A DNA stretch of 64,000 bases, taken from positions 4,960,001 through 5,024,000 of the forward strand of contig NZ_CP070499.1 of NCBI RefSeq assembly GCF_016925615.1, given 5' to 3'. Shown here piece by piece: positions 1-8,883 of this stretch; position 1 is the first letter of the stretch; each line of letters opens with the position of its first letter. The translations under genes were made by a program, and so were the position numbers. Origin of the DNA: Natronosporangium hydrolyticum. Lineage in GTDB: Bacteria; Actinomycetota; Actinomycetes; Mycobacteriales; Micromonosporaceae. The notes beneath the pieces were generated by a model, which was not told the DNA's origin, made no database searches, and saw only the letters and a list, made by a program, of their open reading frames with translations.

Positions 1-80
1 GCAACGTCGGGGTCGAGCTTGAGCATACCGCCGAAGACGTTATCGAAATCGAGATACAGAGCGGCACGGACACGGCGCAT
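1..80 (-). CDS. NYN-domain protein, N-terminal part only (truncated by window edge)
   Basis: Only the first 26 codons are inside the window; the gene runs off the left edge. The ATG at 80-78 starts a reading frame containing LYLDFDNVFGG, the typical first strand of NYN-domain (PIN-like) putative ribonucleases, where the aspartates help bind metal. That family assignment rests on a short stretch. No clear Shine-Dalgarno is seen upstream. The 72-bp gap to the next gene on the same strand shows no feature I can name. Confidence 0.6.
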   Translation of the reverse strand, partial: MRRVRAALYLDFDNVFGGMLKLDPDV

Positions 81-152
81 AGGAGGACTGTAGCCGAGGT
101 CGGCGGGTTAGCCGGCATCGCGTCCGACGCAGCTGCTCCGCATGGTCGGCGA

Positions 153-1739
153 CTAATCGGGATTGACTGCGGATGATCTCGTTACGGTGGTGCGCTCGAC
201 CGCCCGGGCGTGCGCGATCGCGAGCAGCCGGTCGATTTCGGGCAGCAGCTGCGGCCCGGGCATGACGATGCTGGCGAAGCCGTAGCGTGCGTAGGCTGGG
301 TTCGGCACGACGGTGTCCAGCCGCGCAAAGTCGAATTCGTGCCGGTGCTGCTCGAACTCCTTGGGCGGGAAGCCGAACAGCCGCTGGAACTCGGCCCGGC
401 CCACGTCCAGGTTGAGCCGGAAGACGCCGGGGCGGTCGAGGTATGAGTCCTCGTCAAAGCCGGGCACGTCATGGTCGACGATGGTGGCGAACGGTCGGCG
501 ACGATCGGGGCCGACAGCGAAGAACCGGTCGCCCCACGCGCCCTCCGGTGACCCGTTCTCTTCGCTCGCCACCAGTTGCTCGGCGCCGGGCAGGGCGAGG
601 ATCCGGTCGGCGAGCATGGCGGGGTCGACGCCGCTCGGGATGTGCAGCACCGCGTCCGCCTGCTCGATTGTGGCCTGTTCCAACGGGAAGTAGCGGTAGT
701 CGTGCGCCCTCACCGCACCGATTTCCACTTCGACCGCAGCGAGGTGTCTGGGAAGCGAGGTCTGCTGGTTGAGTTTACCTTCATACGTCGACGGGTCAGG
801 GGCACCGATGCCCAGGGACGGGCTCGCCCCGAGACTGCCGGCGATCACGGCGTACCGGTCGCCCAGCAGCGATCCGACGATCGCGCCAGCGCTGAACCAC
901 GTCAGCTCCACGCCGGCCATCGTCATCGTGCCTGGCTGGCGTTGCAGGTGGGCATTGTGCGCGAAGACCAGAGTGGGCCCCCGGTGCTCCTCCAGTGACC
1001 GGATCGCGAGCAGGTTCTCGGCCATCAGCGCGTCCCGGACCCCGACCAGCTGGGCGAAGCGTTCCTCCCGCGGAATCGGGGCGGCGGCCGTGGCATGGTA
1101 GCGCAGCACCGCGACGGCGCTCGTCGCCTGCACGAACGCTGCCCGCCAGCCATCGGGTCGGCGGGGCGCCTGCCGGTACAGCTCGACCAGGAGGTCGTCG
1201 GCGAGCACCCGCAGGCGGTGGGCGTCGGCCGAGCGCCCGACCGACCGACCCGGCTCCCAGATCGCGGCCGGATCGCTCCAGCGTGCCTCATCGCCGACCA
1301 GCTCGCCGATCTCCGCTGACCGGTCGTCGCCGAGGAAGTCGCAGACCCGGGCGAGATAGCGTCGCGGACTCGGGGCGCCCTCGATCTCCAGCGGGGCGTC
1401 GAAGCCGTGGAACGTCAGGCGCTCGGAGGCCGGCCGCCCGGCGTTCCACTCGCGCATCCACAGCAGCAGGTCCCGGTTGGCCGGGGCGGCACCGAACCCG
1501 TGACTGAACCCGTCGGCGAGCGCCCGGTCGAGGGTCACGCCCGTCGAGCCTTGTACGAACTCGTCGGCGATCAGCCCGGCGGCCCGGTCGCTCTCCAGCG
1601 CGATCGACCGGTAGCCACGTTCGGCCAGCAACTGGAACGCCTGATTACGGATCTGTGGGAAGGCGGACTCTCCGTGGGTCGGCTCGCCGATCGCGAGCAG
1701 GGTCGGTTGCACCGAGAGCAGGTCAAGGAAGGAGGTCAT
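153..1739 (-). CDS. Erythromycin esterase family protein
   Basis: A 528-residue cytoplasmic protein with the landmarks of the erythromycin esterase (Ere/succinoglycan biosynthesis-like) superfamily: GEPTHGE at residues 18-24, an acidic-rich ALESD segment near 47-51, and FAHNAH at 259-264. These carry the conserved His and Glu residues used for catalysis. Characterised members open the macrolide lactone ring by hydrolysis, but many homologues have unknown substrates, so macrolide resistance is inference. It is transcribed divergently from a TioE-type MerR regulator with only 54 bp between the start codons, so the regulator very likely controls it. The length is somewhat above that of EreA and EreB (about 410-420 residues), with extra sequence mainly in the C-terminal half. 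Confidence 0.85.
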   Translation of the reverse strand: MTSFLDLLSVQPTLLAIGEPTHGESAFPQIRNQAFQLLAERGYRSIALESDRAAGLIADEFVQGSTGVTLDRALADGFSHGFGAAPANRDLLLWMREWNAGRPASERLTFHGFDAPLEIEGAPSPRRYLARVCDFLGDDRSAEIGELVGDEARWSDPAAIWEPGRSVGRSADAHRLRVLADDLLVELYRQAPRRPDGWRAAFVQATSAVAVLRYHATAAAPIPREERFAQLVGVRDALMAENLLAIRSLEEHRGPTLVFAHNAHLQRQPGTMTMAGVELTWFSAGAIVGSLLGDRYAVIAGSLGASPSLGIGAPDPSTYEGKLNQQTSLPRHLAAVEVEIGAVRAHDYRYFPLEQATIEQADAVLHIPSGVDPAMLADRILALPGAEQLVASEENGSPEGAWGDRFFAVGPDRRRPFATIVDHDVPGFDEDSYLDRPGVFRLNLDVGRAEFQRLFGFPPKEFEQHRHEFDFARLDTVVPNPAYARYGFASIVMPGPQLLPEIDRLLAIAHARAVERTTVTRSSAVNPD

Positions 1740-1793
1740 TCCATCGACCGTATCGTTGAACCAGCGGTTGAGACTTTTGAGAAACTGGACCCG

Positions 1794-2558
1794 ATGGTAG
1801 CGATAAAACCCTCAAACCCCGGGGTACGTCGACCGGTCGACCTCGCCCGCGTACACGGCCTGTCCCCGCAGGCTGTCCGCAACTATGAGCAGGCCGGGCT
1901 ACTGCCGCCCGCGGAGCGCGGTTCGAACGGCTACCGCCGATTCACCGAAGCGCATGCCCTGGCGCTGGACGCCTACCTCGCGCTGATCGCGGGCCACGGC
2001 TACGCGTCCGCTGGCGAGATCATGCGCGCCATCAACCGGGGCGAGATCGACACGGCGCTTCGCGCTATCGACCACAGTCATGCGCTGTTGCAGCGGGACC
2101 GACAGACGTTGGACGCGGTCGAGGCGGCGGTCGCGGTCCTCACCGGCGCCGCGCGGGAACCCGGACCGGAGCGATCCCTGCCGATCAGTGCGGTGGCCCA
2201 CCGACTCGGCGTACGGCCGGCGACCCTGCGCAAATGGGAGCGGGCGAGGATTCTGCAGCCGGCCCGGGACCCGGCAACCCGCTACCGGGTCTACTCGCCA
2301 GACGATGTCCGCGACGCCGAACTCGCGCACCTGCTGCGCCGTGGTGGACACCGGCTCGACCACATCGCCGAGGTGCTGCGCCAGGTGCGCGGTGCCGGCG
2401 GCGCCGAAGCGCTCGCCGCCTCACTACATCAGTGGCGGGAACGGCTGACCAGCCGGGGCCGGGCCATGCTCACCGGCGCCGCCCGGCTCGCCGCATATCT
2501 CAACAGTGGTACGACGACCGTGGTCCCCAGCGATCCGACGGCACCGACCGTTTCGTAA
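1794..2558 (+). CDS. MerR-family regulator, TioE type, with two HTH segments
   Basis: 254 residues. The frame is open far upstream, but the ATG at 1794 is the plausible start because it directly precedes a MerR-type winged helix (DLARVHGLSPQAVRNYEQAG, about residues 15-34), whereas everything upstream is antisense to the esterase. A second MerR-like HTH (AHRLGVRPATLRKWERA) lies near residues 135-150, followed by a helical segment. This double-HTH layout is typical of TioE-type regulators. No obvious Cys cluster for metals is present, so a small-molecule or multidrug ligand is more likely. It faces the erythromycin esterase gene across a 54-bp shared control region and probably regulates it and itself. 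Confidence 0.8.
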   Translation: MVAIKPSNPGVRRPVDLARVHGLSPQAVRNYEQAGLLPPAERGSNGYRRFTEAHALALDAYLALIAGHGYASAGEIMRAINRGEIDTALRAIDHSHALLQRDRQTLDAVEAAVAVLTGAAREPGPERSLPISAVAHRLGVRPATLRKWERARILQPARDPATRYRVYSPDDVRDAELAHLLRRGGHRLDHIAEVLRQVRGAGGAEALAASLHQWRERLTSRGRAMLTGAARLAAYLNSGTTTVVPSDPTAPTVS

Positions 2559-2569
2559 CGGAGCCACGG

Positions 2570-3025
2570 TCACAGGTCTTTGGCCATATTGCGGCCGGTC
2601 TCGGTGAAGCCCAGCTGTTCGTAGAGGGCCAGGGCGCCGGTGTTGTGGGTGAAGACATGCAGACCGATCCTGGTCAGCGCATTGTCGCGGCACCAGCGCT
2701 CGGCGGCCAGCATGATCGCACGGCCGTAACCCTGGCGGCGTAGGTCGGGTTCGACGGCGACGTTGTAGACGAAGGCGGTGTCGTCGTTGACCTTGACCCA
2801 GAGGAAACCGACCCGGCGATGGCCGTCGTAGGCGTACCAGAAACGGTGGTCAGGGGTGGCGAACTCGTCCGGAAGCAGCTGTGCGTAGGTGTCGGCGGCG
2901 GCGCGTGCCGCGGCCTGCGCCGACCGGCCCGATGCGGCGACGCTCCGCGCGTAGTGCGCCTCGGCCTCGGCCCGCCACGGCTGGTACTCATCGGCGGTCA
3001 TCGGCTCCAGCCGTACGTCGATCAT
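2570..3025 (-). CDS. GNAT-family N-acetyltransferase
   Basis: The ATG at 3025 (MIDVRLEPM) gives 151 residues, the normal size for a single GNAT domain; an upstream in-frame start at 3058 adds residues unlike the family. The acetyl-CoA-binding motif A is clear (VEPDLRRQGYGRAIMLAAE, with the R/Q-x-x-G-x-G/A core), and the tail reads ALYEQLGFTETGRNM, the usual last strand of the fold. The acceptor substrate cannot be deduced. It is convergent with the MerR gene (11-bp gap) and divergent from the DinB-like gene downstream on the other strand. Confidence 0.85.
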   Translation of the reverse strand: MIDVRLEPMTADEYQPWRAEAEAHYARSVAASGRSAQAAARAAADTYAQLLPDEFATPDHRFWYAYDGHRRVGFLWVKVNDDTAFVYNVAVEPDLRRQGYGRAIMLAAERWCRDNALTRIGLHVFTHNTGALALYEQLGFTETGRNMAKDL

Positions 3026-3075
3026 GACCGACAAGCTACCGGCTCGGGAGCCCCCCACTTGGTAGGGGCATACTT

Positions 3076-3669
3076 ATGCTCATGATCGATGAGTTCGCGA
3101 AGGAGTACCTGCACAGCGATCTACATGAGATCCGCGAGGTCATGCTGTGGAAACTCGACGGTCTCGGCGAGTATGACATCCGCCGACCTCTGACATCGAC
3201 GGGGACTAACCTCCTCGGCCTGGTCAAGCATCTGTCGGTGTGGGAGTCCAGGTACTTCGGCGAGGTCTTCGACCGGCCGTATCCCGAGCCTATTCCTCGG
3301 TGGGACGATGCCGAGAGTCGCGCTGCCGAGACGTGGGTGACCGAGCACGAGACGCGCGAGGAGATTATCGACCGCTATCGCCGAGTGTGGGACCACTCGG
3401 ACGCGACGATCACCGCGCTGGCCATCGACTCCCCTGGCTACGTGCCCTGGTGGCCACGCCCCCATGTCAAGCTGTTCAACGTAATGGTCCACATGCTCAC
3501 CGAGACCAGTCGGCACGCCGGACACGCCGATATCCTGCGCGAACAGCTCGACGGCGCGACCGGGCGGGCAGCCGCGTACGCCGGCCGAGCGCGCGATGCG
3601 GCGTACTGGGAGAGCAAGTGTGCGACGATCGAACGCGCCGCCCTGGCTGCTGACCCCGACACGGCCTGA
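3076..3669 (+). CDS. DinB/DUF664 family protein
   Basis: 197 residues of mostly helical sequence in the DUF664/DinB_2 four-helix-bundle family. Three spaced histidines likely bind a metal: the early NLLGLVKHLS helix, and the late pair in the HML...RHAGHADILRE helix near residues 140-155. In actinobacteria many relatives are thiol (mycothiol) S-transferases, but the activity of this one is not known. ATG codons at 3076 and 3082 are both possible starts. It is divergent from the GNAT gene with about 50 bp between the starts. Confidence 0.8.
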   Translation: MLMIDEFAKEYLHSDLHEIREVMLWKLDGLGEYDIRRPLTSTGTNLLGLVKHLSVWESRYFGEVFDRPYPEPIPRWDDAESRAAETWVTEHETREEIIDRYRRVWDHSDATITALAIDSPGYVPWWPRPHVKLFNVMVHMLTETSRHAGHADILREQLDGATGRAAAYAGRARDAAYWESKCATIERAALAADPDTA

Positions 3670-3672
3670 TAC

Positions 3673-3924
3673 TTACTGCTCCGGGGTCGCGGAGTCGATG
3701 AGCCCTGGCAGGGCGGATCGGGTGCTGAGGAGATTGGCGATGCGGTCGTCGTGCGCCTGGAGGTGCTCGACGAGGGTGGGCACCGCGCAGGGTTCGAACC
3801 CGCCACTGGTCACGCGAAGCTGACCGCGCAGAACGACCCACACCTCCTCGTACGAGGCTGGAAGTTCGGCGCGCTCGCCCGCGGGCCAGACTGCCCAACA
3901 CGCGAGCCTGGCCGCAGGCCGGGG
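3673..3924 (-). pseudogene. Cupin-like gene remnant (truncated)
   Basis: On the minus strand a frame open from 3924 to a TAA at 3673-3675 reads, in part, AELPASYEEVWVVLRGQLRV, which resembles a strand pair of a small cupin, then continues into LVEHLQAHDDRIANLLS and ends. An in-frame stop lies at 3925-3927, no good ATG or Shine-Dalgarno exists, and the cupin core is incomplete. I read this as a decayed fragment in the 346-bp gap between the DinB-like gene and argS. Nothing else recognisable lies in that gap. Confidence 0.35.
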
Positions 3925-4015
3925 CTACCAGCCCGACTGAGACAATGAGCCCGCCACGATCCGCTGGCTGGTCCTGGGACTACCAGCCATCACACGACCC
4001 ACCGCAGAGGAATCC

Positions 4016-5794
4016 ATGAGCACGGTGACACCGCTGACGAGCGCTCTCGACCAGCGGCTACGGCACGCCATCGCCACCGCCCTGCCCGAAGCTGGCGACA
4101 CCGACCCGCAGGTGCGCCCCTCCGAGCACGCCGACTTCCAGGCAGACGGCATCCTGCCGCTGGCCAGGCCGCTGCGAGCCAACCCGCGCCAGCTCGCCAC
4201 CACCGTCGCCGCCGCCCTGGGTGCCGAAGATCCGGCCACCGACGAGCTGATCGCCCGGTGCGAGGTGTCCGGTCCCGGGTTCCTCAACCTCACCCTGGCC
4301 GACACCGCGATCTGGCGACAGGTCGCCGCCCGCCTCGCCGCGCCAAGACTCGGCATCCCCGCCAGCGACAGCGGCAACGTCACTGTGATCGACTACTCCC
4401 AACCCAACATCGCCAAGCAGATGCATGTGGGGCACCTGCGCAGCACCATAATCGGCGACGCGCTGGTCCGCATCCTGGAGTTCACCGGCACGAAGGTGAT
4501 CCGGCAGAACCACCTCGGCGACTGGGGCACCCAGTTCGGCATGCTCATCCAGTACCTGTTCGAGCAGCCCGACCTACGCGCCGCTGCCCCCGAACACGAG
4601 ACCGGCGCGGCGGCGATCTCCCGACTCACCACCCTCTACCAACAGGCCCGCCAGCGGTTCGAGACCGACCCCGCGTTCGTGGAACGCGCCCGGCGCCGGG
4701 TGGTCGACCTCCAAGCCGGCGACCCGGAAACCCTAGCCGCCTGGCAGGAGCTGGTGGACGAGTCCAAAATCTACTTCAACGACGTCTACCAGCGGCTCGG
4801 TGTGCTACTCACCGACGACGACGCCGTAGGCGAAAGCTTCTACAACCCGATGCTGCGGGAAACCGCCGACGACCTCGAACAACGCGGCGTCGCCGTACGC
4901 AGCGACGGTGCGCTGTGCGTGTTCTTCGACGACATCCGCGGCCCCGACGGCAACCCGTCGCCGCTGATCGTCCAGAAACGCGACGGTGGCTTCGGCTACG
5001 CCGCCACCGACCTGGCCGCCATCCGCCACCGGGTCGCCACCCTGGGCGCTACCCGCATCCTCTACGTCGTCGACGCCCGGCAGGCCCTGCACTTCCGGAT
5101 GGTGTTTGAGGCCGCCCGCCGCGCCGGCTACCTGCCCGACACCGTACAAGCGGTCCATGTGACGTTTGGGTCGGTGCTCGGCCCGGACGGGCGGCCGTTC
5201 AAGACCCGCGCCGGGCAGAGTGTCCAACTCATATCGCTGCTGACCGAGGCGGTCGACCGCGCCCGTCACACCGTCGCCGGCAAGAACCCGGACCTCGCCC
5301 CGGCCGAACTGGACGAGCGCGCCCACCAGGTGGGCATCGGCGCGGTCAAGTACGCCGACCTGTCCACTGGCCGCACCCGCGACTACGTGTTCGACTTGGA
5401 CCGGATGGTCTCGCTCCAGGGCAACACCGGCGTCTACCTCCAGTACGCCCACGCCCGCATCCGCTCCATCCTCCGCAAGCTCCCCGATGGCACCGACGCG
5501 GGCGGCATCGACCCGGCCGTCGCAATGGAACCCGCCGAACGGGCACTCGCGCTGCACCTCGACGCCCTACCGGCGATCATCGACACCACCACCGCGACGC
5601 TCGAACCGCATCGGCTCGCCGGGCACCTCTACGCCATCGCGCAGGCGTTCACCACCTTCTACGACACCTGCCCCGTACTCAAAGCACCGACCACCGCCAT
5701 CCGGGACAACCGGCTCGCCCTGTGCCAGCTCACCAGCGACACCCTCAAGCTGGGTCTCGACCTGCTTGGTATCGCCTCACCGCACCAATTGTGA
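4016..5794 (+). CDS. argS: Arginine--tRNA ligase
   Basis: 592 residues, a normal length for this class I aminoacyl-tRNA synthetase, which charges tRNA-Arg with arginine in the cytoplasm. Visible parts are the N-terminal Add-1 domain, the signature IDYSQPNIAKQMHVGHLRST (HIGH box as HVGH at 137-140), the NHLGDWGTQFGM motif, and a C-terminal DALR-type anticodon-binding helical domain (YLQYAHARIRS onward). As in many ArgRS enzymes there is no canonical KMSKS; the equivalent region reads FKTRAGQSVQL. A purine-rich AGAGGA lies 9-14 nt before the ATG. The gene stands alone with no translation-linked neighbours, so it could be either the main or an extra argS copy. A hairpin follows it. Confidence 0.93.
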   Translation: MSTVTPLTSALDQRLRHAIATALPEAGDTDPQVRPSEHADFQADGILPLARPLRANPRQLATTVAAALGAEDPATDELIARCEVSGPGFLNLTLADTAIWRQVAARLAAPRLGIPASDSGNVTVIDYSQPNIAKQMHVGHLRSTIIGDALVRILEFTGTKVIRQNHLGDWGTQFGMLIQYLFEQPDLRAAAPEHETGAAAISRLTTLYQQARQRFETDPAFVERARRRVVDLQAGDPETLAAWQELVDESKIYFNDVYQRLGVLLTDDDAVGESFYNPMLRETADDLEQRGVAVRSDGALCVFFDDIRGPDGNPSPLIVQKRDGGFGYAATDLAAIRHRVATLGATRILYVVDARQALHFRMVFEAARRAGYLPDTVQAVHVTFGSVLGPDGRPFKTRAGQSVQLISLLTEAVDRARHTVAGKNPDLAPAELDERAHQVGIGAVKYADLSTGRTRDYVFDLDRMVSLQGNTGVYLQYAHARIRSILRKLPDGTDAGGIDPAVAMEPAERALALHLDALPAIIDTTTATLEPHRLAGHLYAIAQAFTTFYDTCPVLKAPTTAIRDNRLALCQLTSDTLKLGLDLLGIASPHQL

Positions 5795-5837
5795 TCATTG
5801 AGAAGCACAGCGGCGGACCGTATCGGGACGTACGGGT

Positions 5838-5882
5838 GGCTACATACTCACTGTTGTGGGCCACAACGATGAGTATGTAGCC
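5838..5882. terminator. Long interrupted hairpin, likely bidirectional terminator
   Basis: A perfect 13-bp inverted repeat (GGCTACATACTCA, 5838-5850, and its complement, 5870-5882) encloses a second perfect 7-bp stem (GTTGTGG/CCACAAC). Together they form a 20-bp stem with small internal bulges. It lies between the convergent argS and the secreted glycosidase-like gene, where a two-way terminator is expected. There is no T-run, as is common in high-GC actinobacteria. Confidence 0.6.
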
Positions 5883-6000
5883 CTTCGACGACAGGTCCGG
5901 TCTCCCGCCGCTGGAACGCCGACTGCCCGGCGAGTCGCGAAGCCGCTGGAAGGACCGCGGGGGCCGGCCCAAACTCGAGCCGACCCCCGCTCTCAGCCGA

Positions 6001-8766
6001 TCAGCCGATCCGGACCGGCGCGAGCTCGAACCGGTCCAGGTTCGGGGCCCACACGCTGTCCAGCAGCGGCATGCAGGGGTCGGGGCACCCCTCGGCGGTG
6101 TCACTGTTGGCCGGGTCGTTGTACATGGTGATGGTGTTGGTCCCGGCTTCGAGGGTCACCGGCACGCCGACCGCCCACCAGTTACCCCACGACCAGGTGT
6201 TCTTGAACCAGAACCGTTCGGAGTCACCACCATTCACGGTGATGTCGATCGGTCGGGAGATGATGTCGGCGTTGTACGGGTGGCCGGTGTCCCGCTCGTC
6301 GTTCGAGTAGTGCACGACGAGCTGGTAGTCGCCCGCCTCCGCCACCTCGACATCGAAGGACAGGTTGTTCTCCGGTCCCTGGCCGATCCAGCCGACATAT
6401 TCGCCGCCAGAAGCGGCGGCGTGGCCCTCGACCACCGCGGATCCGGCCAACTCGGCGTCCTGCGCCTCCACCGTCTGGACCGGTTGCGGTCCAGTGGTGG
6501 CCCGGGTGACGTTGATCTTGTCGAGCCGGACCGGCGTCGACGCCGACGGCTCGACCGTCACCCGGTTGACGCCCGCCGACAGGAAGAGCCGGTGCTCGTC
6601 ACCCTTGAAGAAGCTGCCACCGCCCGGGTTGGCGCGCAGCACTGCCCCCGCCACCGGTCGCCGGTCCAGCTCGATGTCTGCGGCGACCGAACCCGGCCGG
6701 CCCGGGCTGTTGTGGATGAACTCCAGGTCGTAGTAGCCGTCCTCCTCGGCGTAGACGGAGAACAGCGCCTCACCGCCGGACTGCAGGGTGATGAACCCGG
6801 CCCCCGACTGCTGGGGCTGGTCATAGTGGTAGCTGACGTTCCCGGAGGTCTGGGACCGCTCGGCCTCGTACTCCCGGGTCACCGGACCGGTGGGCACCTG
6901 GGCCAGGTCGATCCGGTCGATCGACGCCTCGCTGGTGGCCGTCCCCAGCTCTGGGTGGGACTTGGCGAGCTGGATCTGGTTCTCACCCGCGTCGAGCTCC
7001 ACCACCACATCCACCCGGGTCCGCCACTGCCAGTGCATCGTCGCCTGGTAGTCGACGAACTGGGCCTGCTCCCCGTTGACCGTGAGCACCTGCTGCGCCG
7101 GCTGCCCGGTCTGGTTGGCGTACATGATGCCCAGGGTGTAGTCGCCAGCTTCCGGCACCTCCACATCGAAGGTGACCGCACTGTCGGGCTGGTTCAGATC
7201 CCGCACGTCCTGGGTGCCGGACGCGGCGGCGGCGTTCCAGTTCTGCTGGGTGCCGTGGGTGGCGACCCGGCCGTTGGTGATGGTGGCGTTCTCGGCCTCG
7301 TAGGAGGCCTGCCAGGGCTGCTCGACCGCGGTCCGCTCGCCGACGCCGCCGGGCGACAGGATGATCTCGTACGCCGCCATCTCGTCGACGTTCGGCGCGC
7401 CGTCGCCGTCGAAACCAAGGCCGCCGACCGGGATCGTCAGTGCCCCGCCTTCCGGGGTCAGGTCGTCCTCGAACAGCACCGCTGGTGGCGGAGCATCCGA
7501 GTTCTGGCCGCTCCAGGTGCTCGCCGCCAGGGTCACGTGGACGCTGTCGCCGAAGATCGCCGGGTCGATGTTCTCGATCACCACGTCGAACGGATCTGGG
7601 GTGCCACCGGCGACGATCCGGGCCTGCCGGCGGGTGTCGTCGATCGCCGCGATCGCGTCGAGCGCATCCAGGCTGGTGGTGTCCGGCCGGGTGACGGCGA
7701 CCGTGTCGCCACCGTGCATGTCGGCGTACATCTTGTAGAACCACCAGCCGGCACCTGGCTTGTTGGTCTCGACCACATCACCGGCGAGCAGACCCGCGGC
7801 GGTCCAGTAGGCCTTCCCGCCAGCGTCCACCTTGGCCTCTTCGAACATCGAGACCCACTGCACCAGCTGGCCCGGTACGGTCAGGTCACGGTTGCCGGCG
7901 TACTCGTTGATGTTGATCGGGATCGGTTCGATGCCGAGTTCCCGCTCCAGGTTCCGATACACCTCGTACGTGTTCCGGAAGTAGTTCGGGTTGTTCGGGT
8001 CCATGCTGGAGGAGTCCAGCTGGTGCCACGAGGTGAAGTCCGGCAGCACGTCGTTGTCCCGGGCGAAGGCCAGGAAGTCGCCGTAGTTCCGCTCCCGGAA
8101 GATCGCGTCGTTGGTCCCCATCACCCGGGCACCCTCGTGGTGTTCCCGGATATACTCGACCGCGGTCTGCCAGTGGTCGAGCAGCTGACCCATCCGGGCC
8201 TCGTACTGCGCCGGGTTGCCCGCCGAGGTCTCGTACCAGATGTAGTCGGGCTCGTTGAAGGGCACGTAGACGATCTGGTCCGCGTACGGACTGTTCGCCA
8301 CCTCGTCGACTACCCAGGCGAGCTTCTCCATGTAGTCGTCGAAGCAGACGTCGTTACAGGGGATCTCCCCACCAACGTTCTCGTACGTCCACTCGGCGTA
8401 CATGTCCTGGACGTTGATCTGGATGTATTCGCCACCGGTGCGGAAGAACGCGTCCGCGACCACCAACGCGTCGCCGTTGGGGTGCTGCGCACCCGCCGGC
8501 GGCTTCTGGTTGACCGTGGTCATCCGCAACGGTTCGAGGGTGTTGTCACTGGGCACACCGTCCTCGCTGAGTCCGTACAGGACTCCGCTGGCGGCCCCGT
8601 GGAAGGCGCCGGTGCGCTCGCCGAGGTCGACGACGAGCTGCTGCGGTGCCGGTTCCTGCCCCTGCGCGACGGGGGCGGCTGCCACCACCGCGCCGGCGGT
8701 GAGCGCCGCCACCGTGGCGATCGCGGGCGCGGTGAGGCGCGCACGCGGTACGCTGAGCTTGGCCAT
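6001..8766 (-). CDS. Secreted GH-A clan glycosidase-like protein with three carbohydrate-binding modules
   Basis: 921 residues from the ATG at 8766, chosen because AGGAGA stands 6 nt upstream; an in-frame ATG at 8781 has no such signal. Residues 1-35 are a Sec signal peptide (Arg/Lys, Ala-rich core, VAQGQ cleavage region). About 40-460 resembles a (beta/alpha)8 glycosidase of clan GH-A, GH39-like, with candidate acid/base Glu in NEPD (171-174) and nucleophile Glu in NEYAG (287-291). Three beta-sandwich modules follow, each opening with an EAENA, EAERS or EAQDA type motif typical of CBM6/CBM35. It is last in the sugar-utilisation gene row, after the alpha-galactosidase. Substrate unknown; a galactose-containing polysaccharide fits the context. 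Confidence 0.75.
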   Translation of the reverse strand: MAKLSVPRARLTAPAIATVAALTAGAVVAAAPVAQGQEPAPQQLVVDLGERTGAFHGAASGVLYGLSEDGVPSDNTLEPLRMTTVNQKPPAGAQHPNGDALVVADAFFRTGGEYIQINVQDMYAEWTYENVGGEIPCNDVCFDDYMEKLAWVVDEVANSPYADQIVYVPFNEPDYIWYETSAGNPAQYEARMGQLLDHWQTAVEYIREHHEGARVMGTNDAIFRERNYGDFLAFARDNDVLPDFTSWHQLDSSSMDPNNPNYFRNTYEVYRNLERELGIEPIPININEYAGNRDLTVPGQLVQWVSMFEEAKVDAGGKAYWTAAGLLAGDVVETNKPGAGWWFYKMYADMHGGDTVAVTRPDTTSLDALDAIAAIDDTRRQARIVAGGTPDPFDVVIENIDPAIFGDSVHVTLAASTWSGQNSDAPPPAVLFEDDLTPEGGALTIPVGGLGFDGDGAPNVDEMAAYEIILSPGGVGERTAVEQPWQASYEAENATITNGRVATHGTQQNWNAAAASGTQDVRDLNQPDSAVTFDVEVPEAGDYTLGIMYANQTGQPAQQVLTVNGEQAQFVDYQATMHWQWRTRVDVVVELDAGENQIQLAKSHPELGTATSEASIDRIDLAQVPTGPVTREYEAERSQTSGNVSYHYDQPQQSGAGFITLQSGGEALFSVYAEEDGYYDLEFIHNSPGRPGSVAADIELDRRPVAGAVLRANPGGGSFFKGDEHRLFLSAGVNRVTVEPSASTPVRLDKINVTRATTGPQPVQTVEAQDAELAGSAVVEGHAAASGGEYVGWIGQGPENNLSFDVEVAEAGDYQLVVHYSNDERDTGHPYNADIISRPIDITVNGGDSERFWFKNTWSWGNWWAVGVPVTLEAGTNTITMYNDPANSDTAEGCPDPCMPLLDSVWAPNLDRFELAPVRIG

Positions 8767-8883
8767 GTCTTCTCCTGTCATGAGTGCTGGCCATTCAGGT
8801 GCCCGGTTCGAGTCGCTGGTGGCCAGACCGTTGCGGGCTCGGACCGGGCGTTTCGGGGTTGGTCCCGGTCGTCATGACCGGGG

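Noticed and set aside
153-2558. Part of an antibiotic biosynthetic cluster
   Set aside because: No polyketide synthase, NRPS or other biosynthetic core gene is present in the window.
3781-3815. tRNA T-loop-like GGTTCGAACCC near 3790
   Set aside because: No acceptor, D or anticodon stem can be built around it, and it matches the tRNA-Arg 3' end at too few positions to be an attachment-site copy.
6280-8877. An 865-codon open frame on the plus strand
   Set aside because: It is antisense to the secreted glycosidase-like gene, which has a signal peptide, domains and a ribosome-binding site. The opposite frame is open only because of high GC and codon bias.
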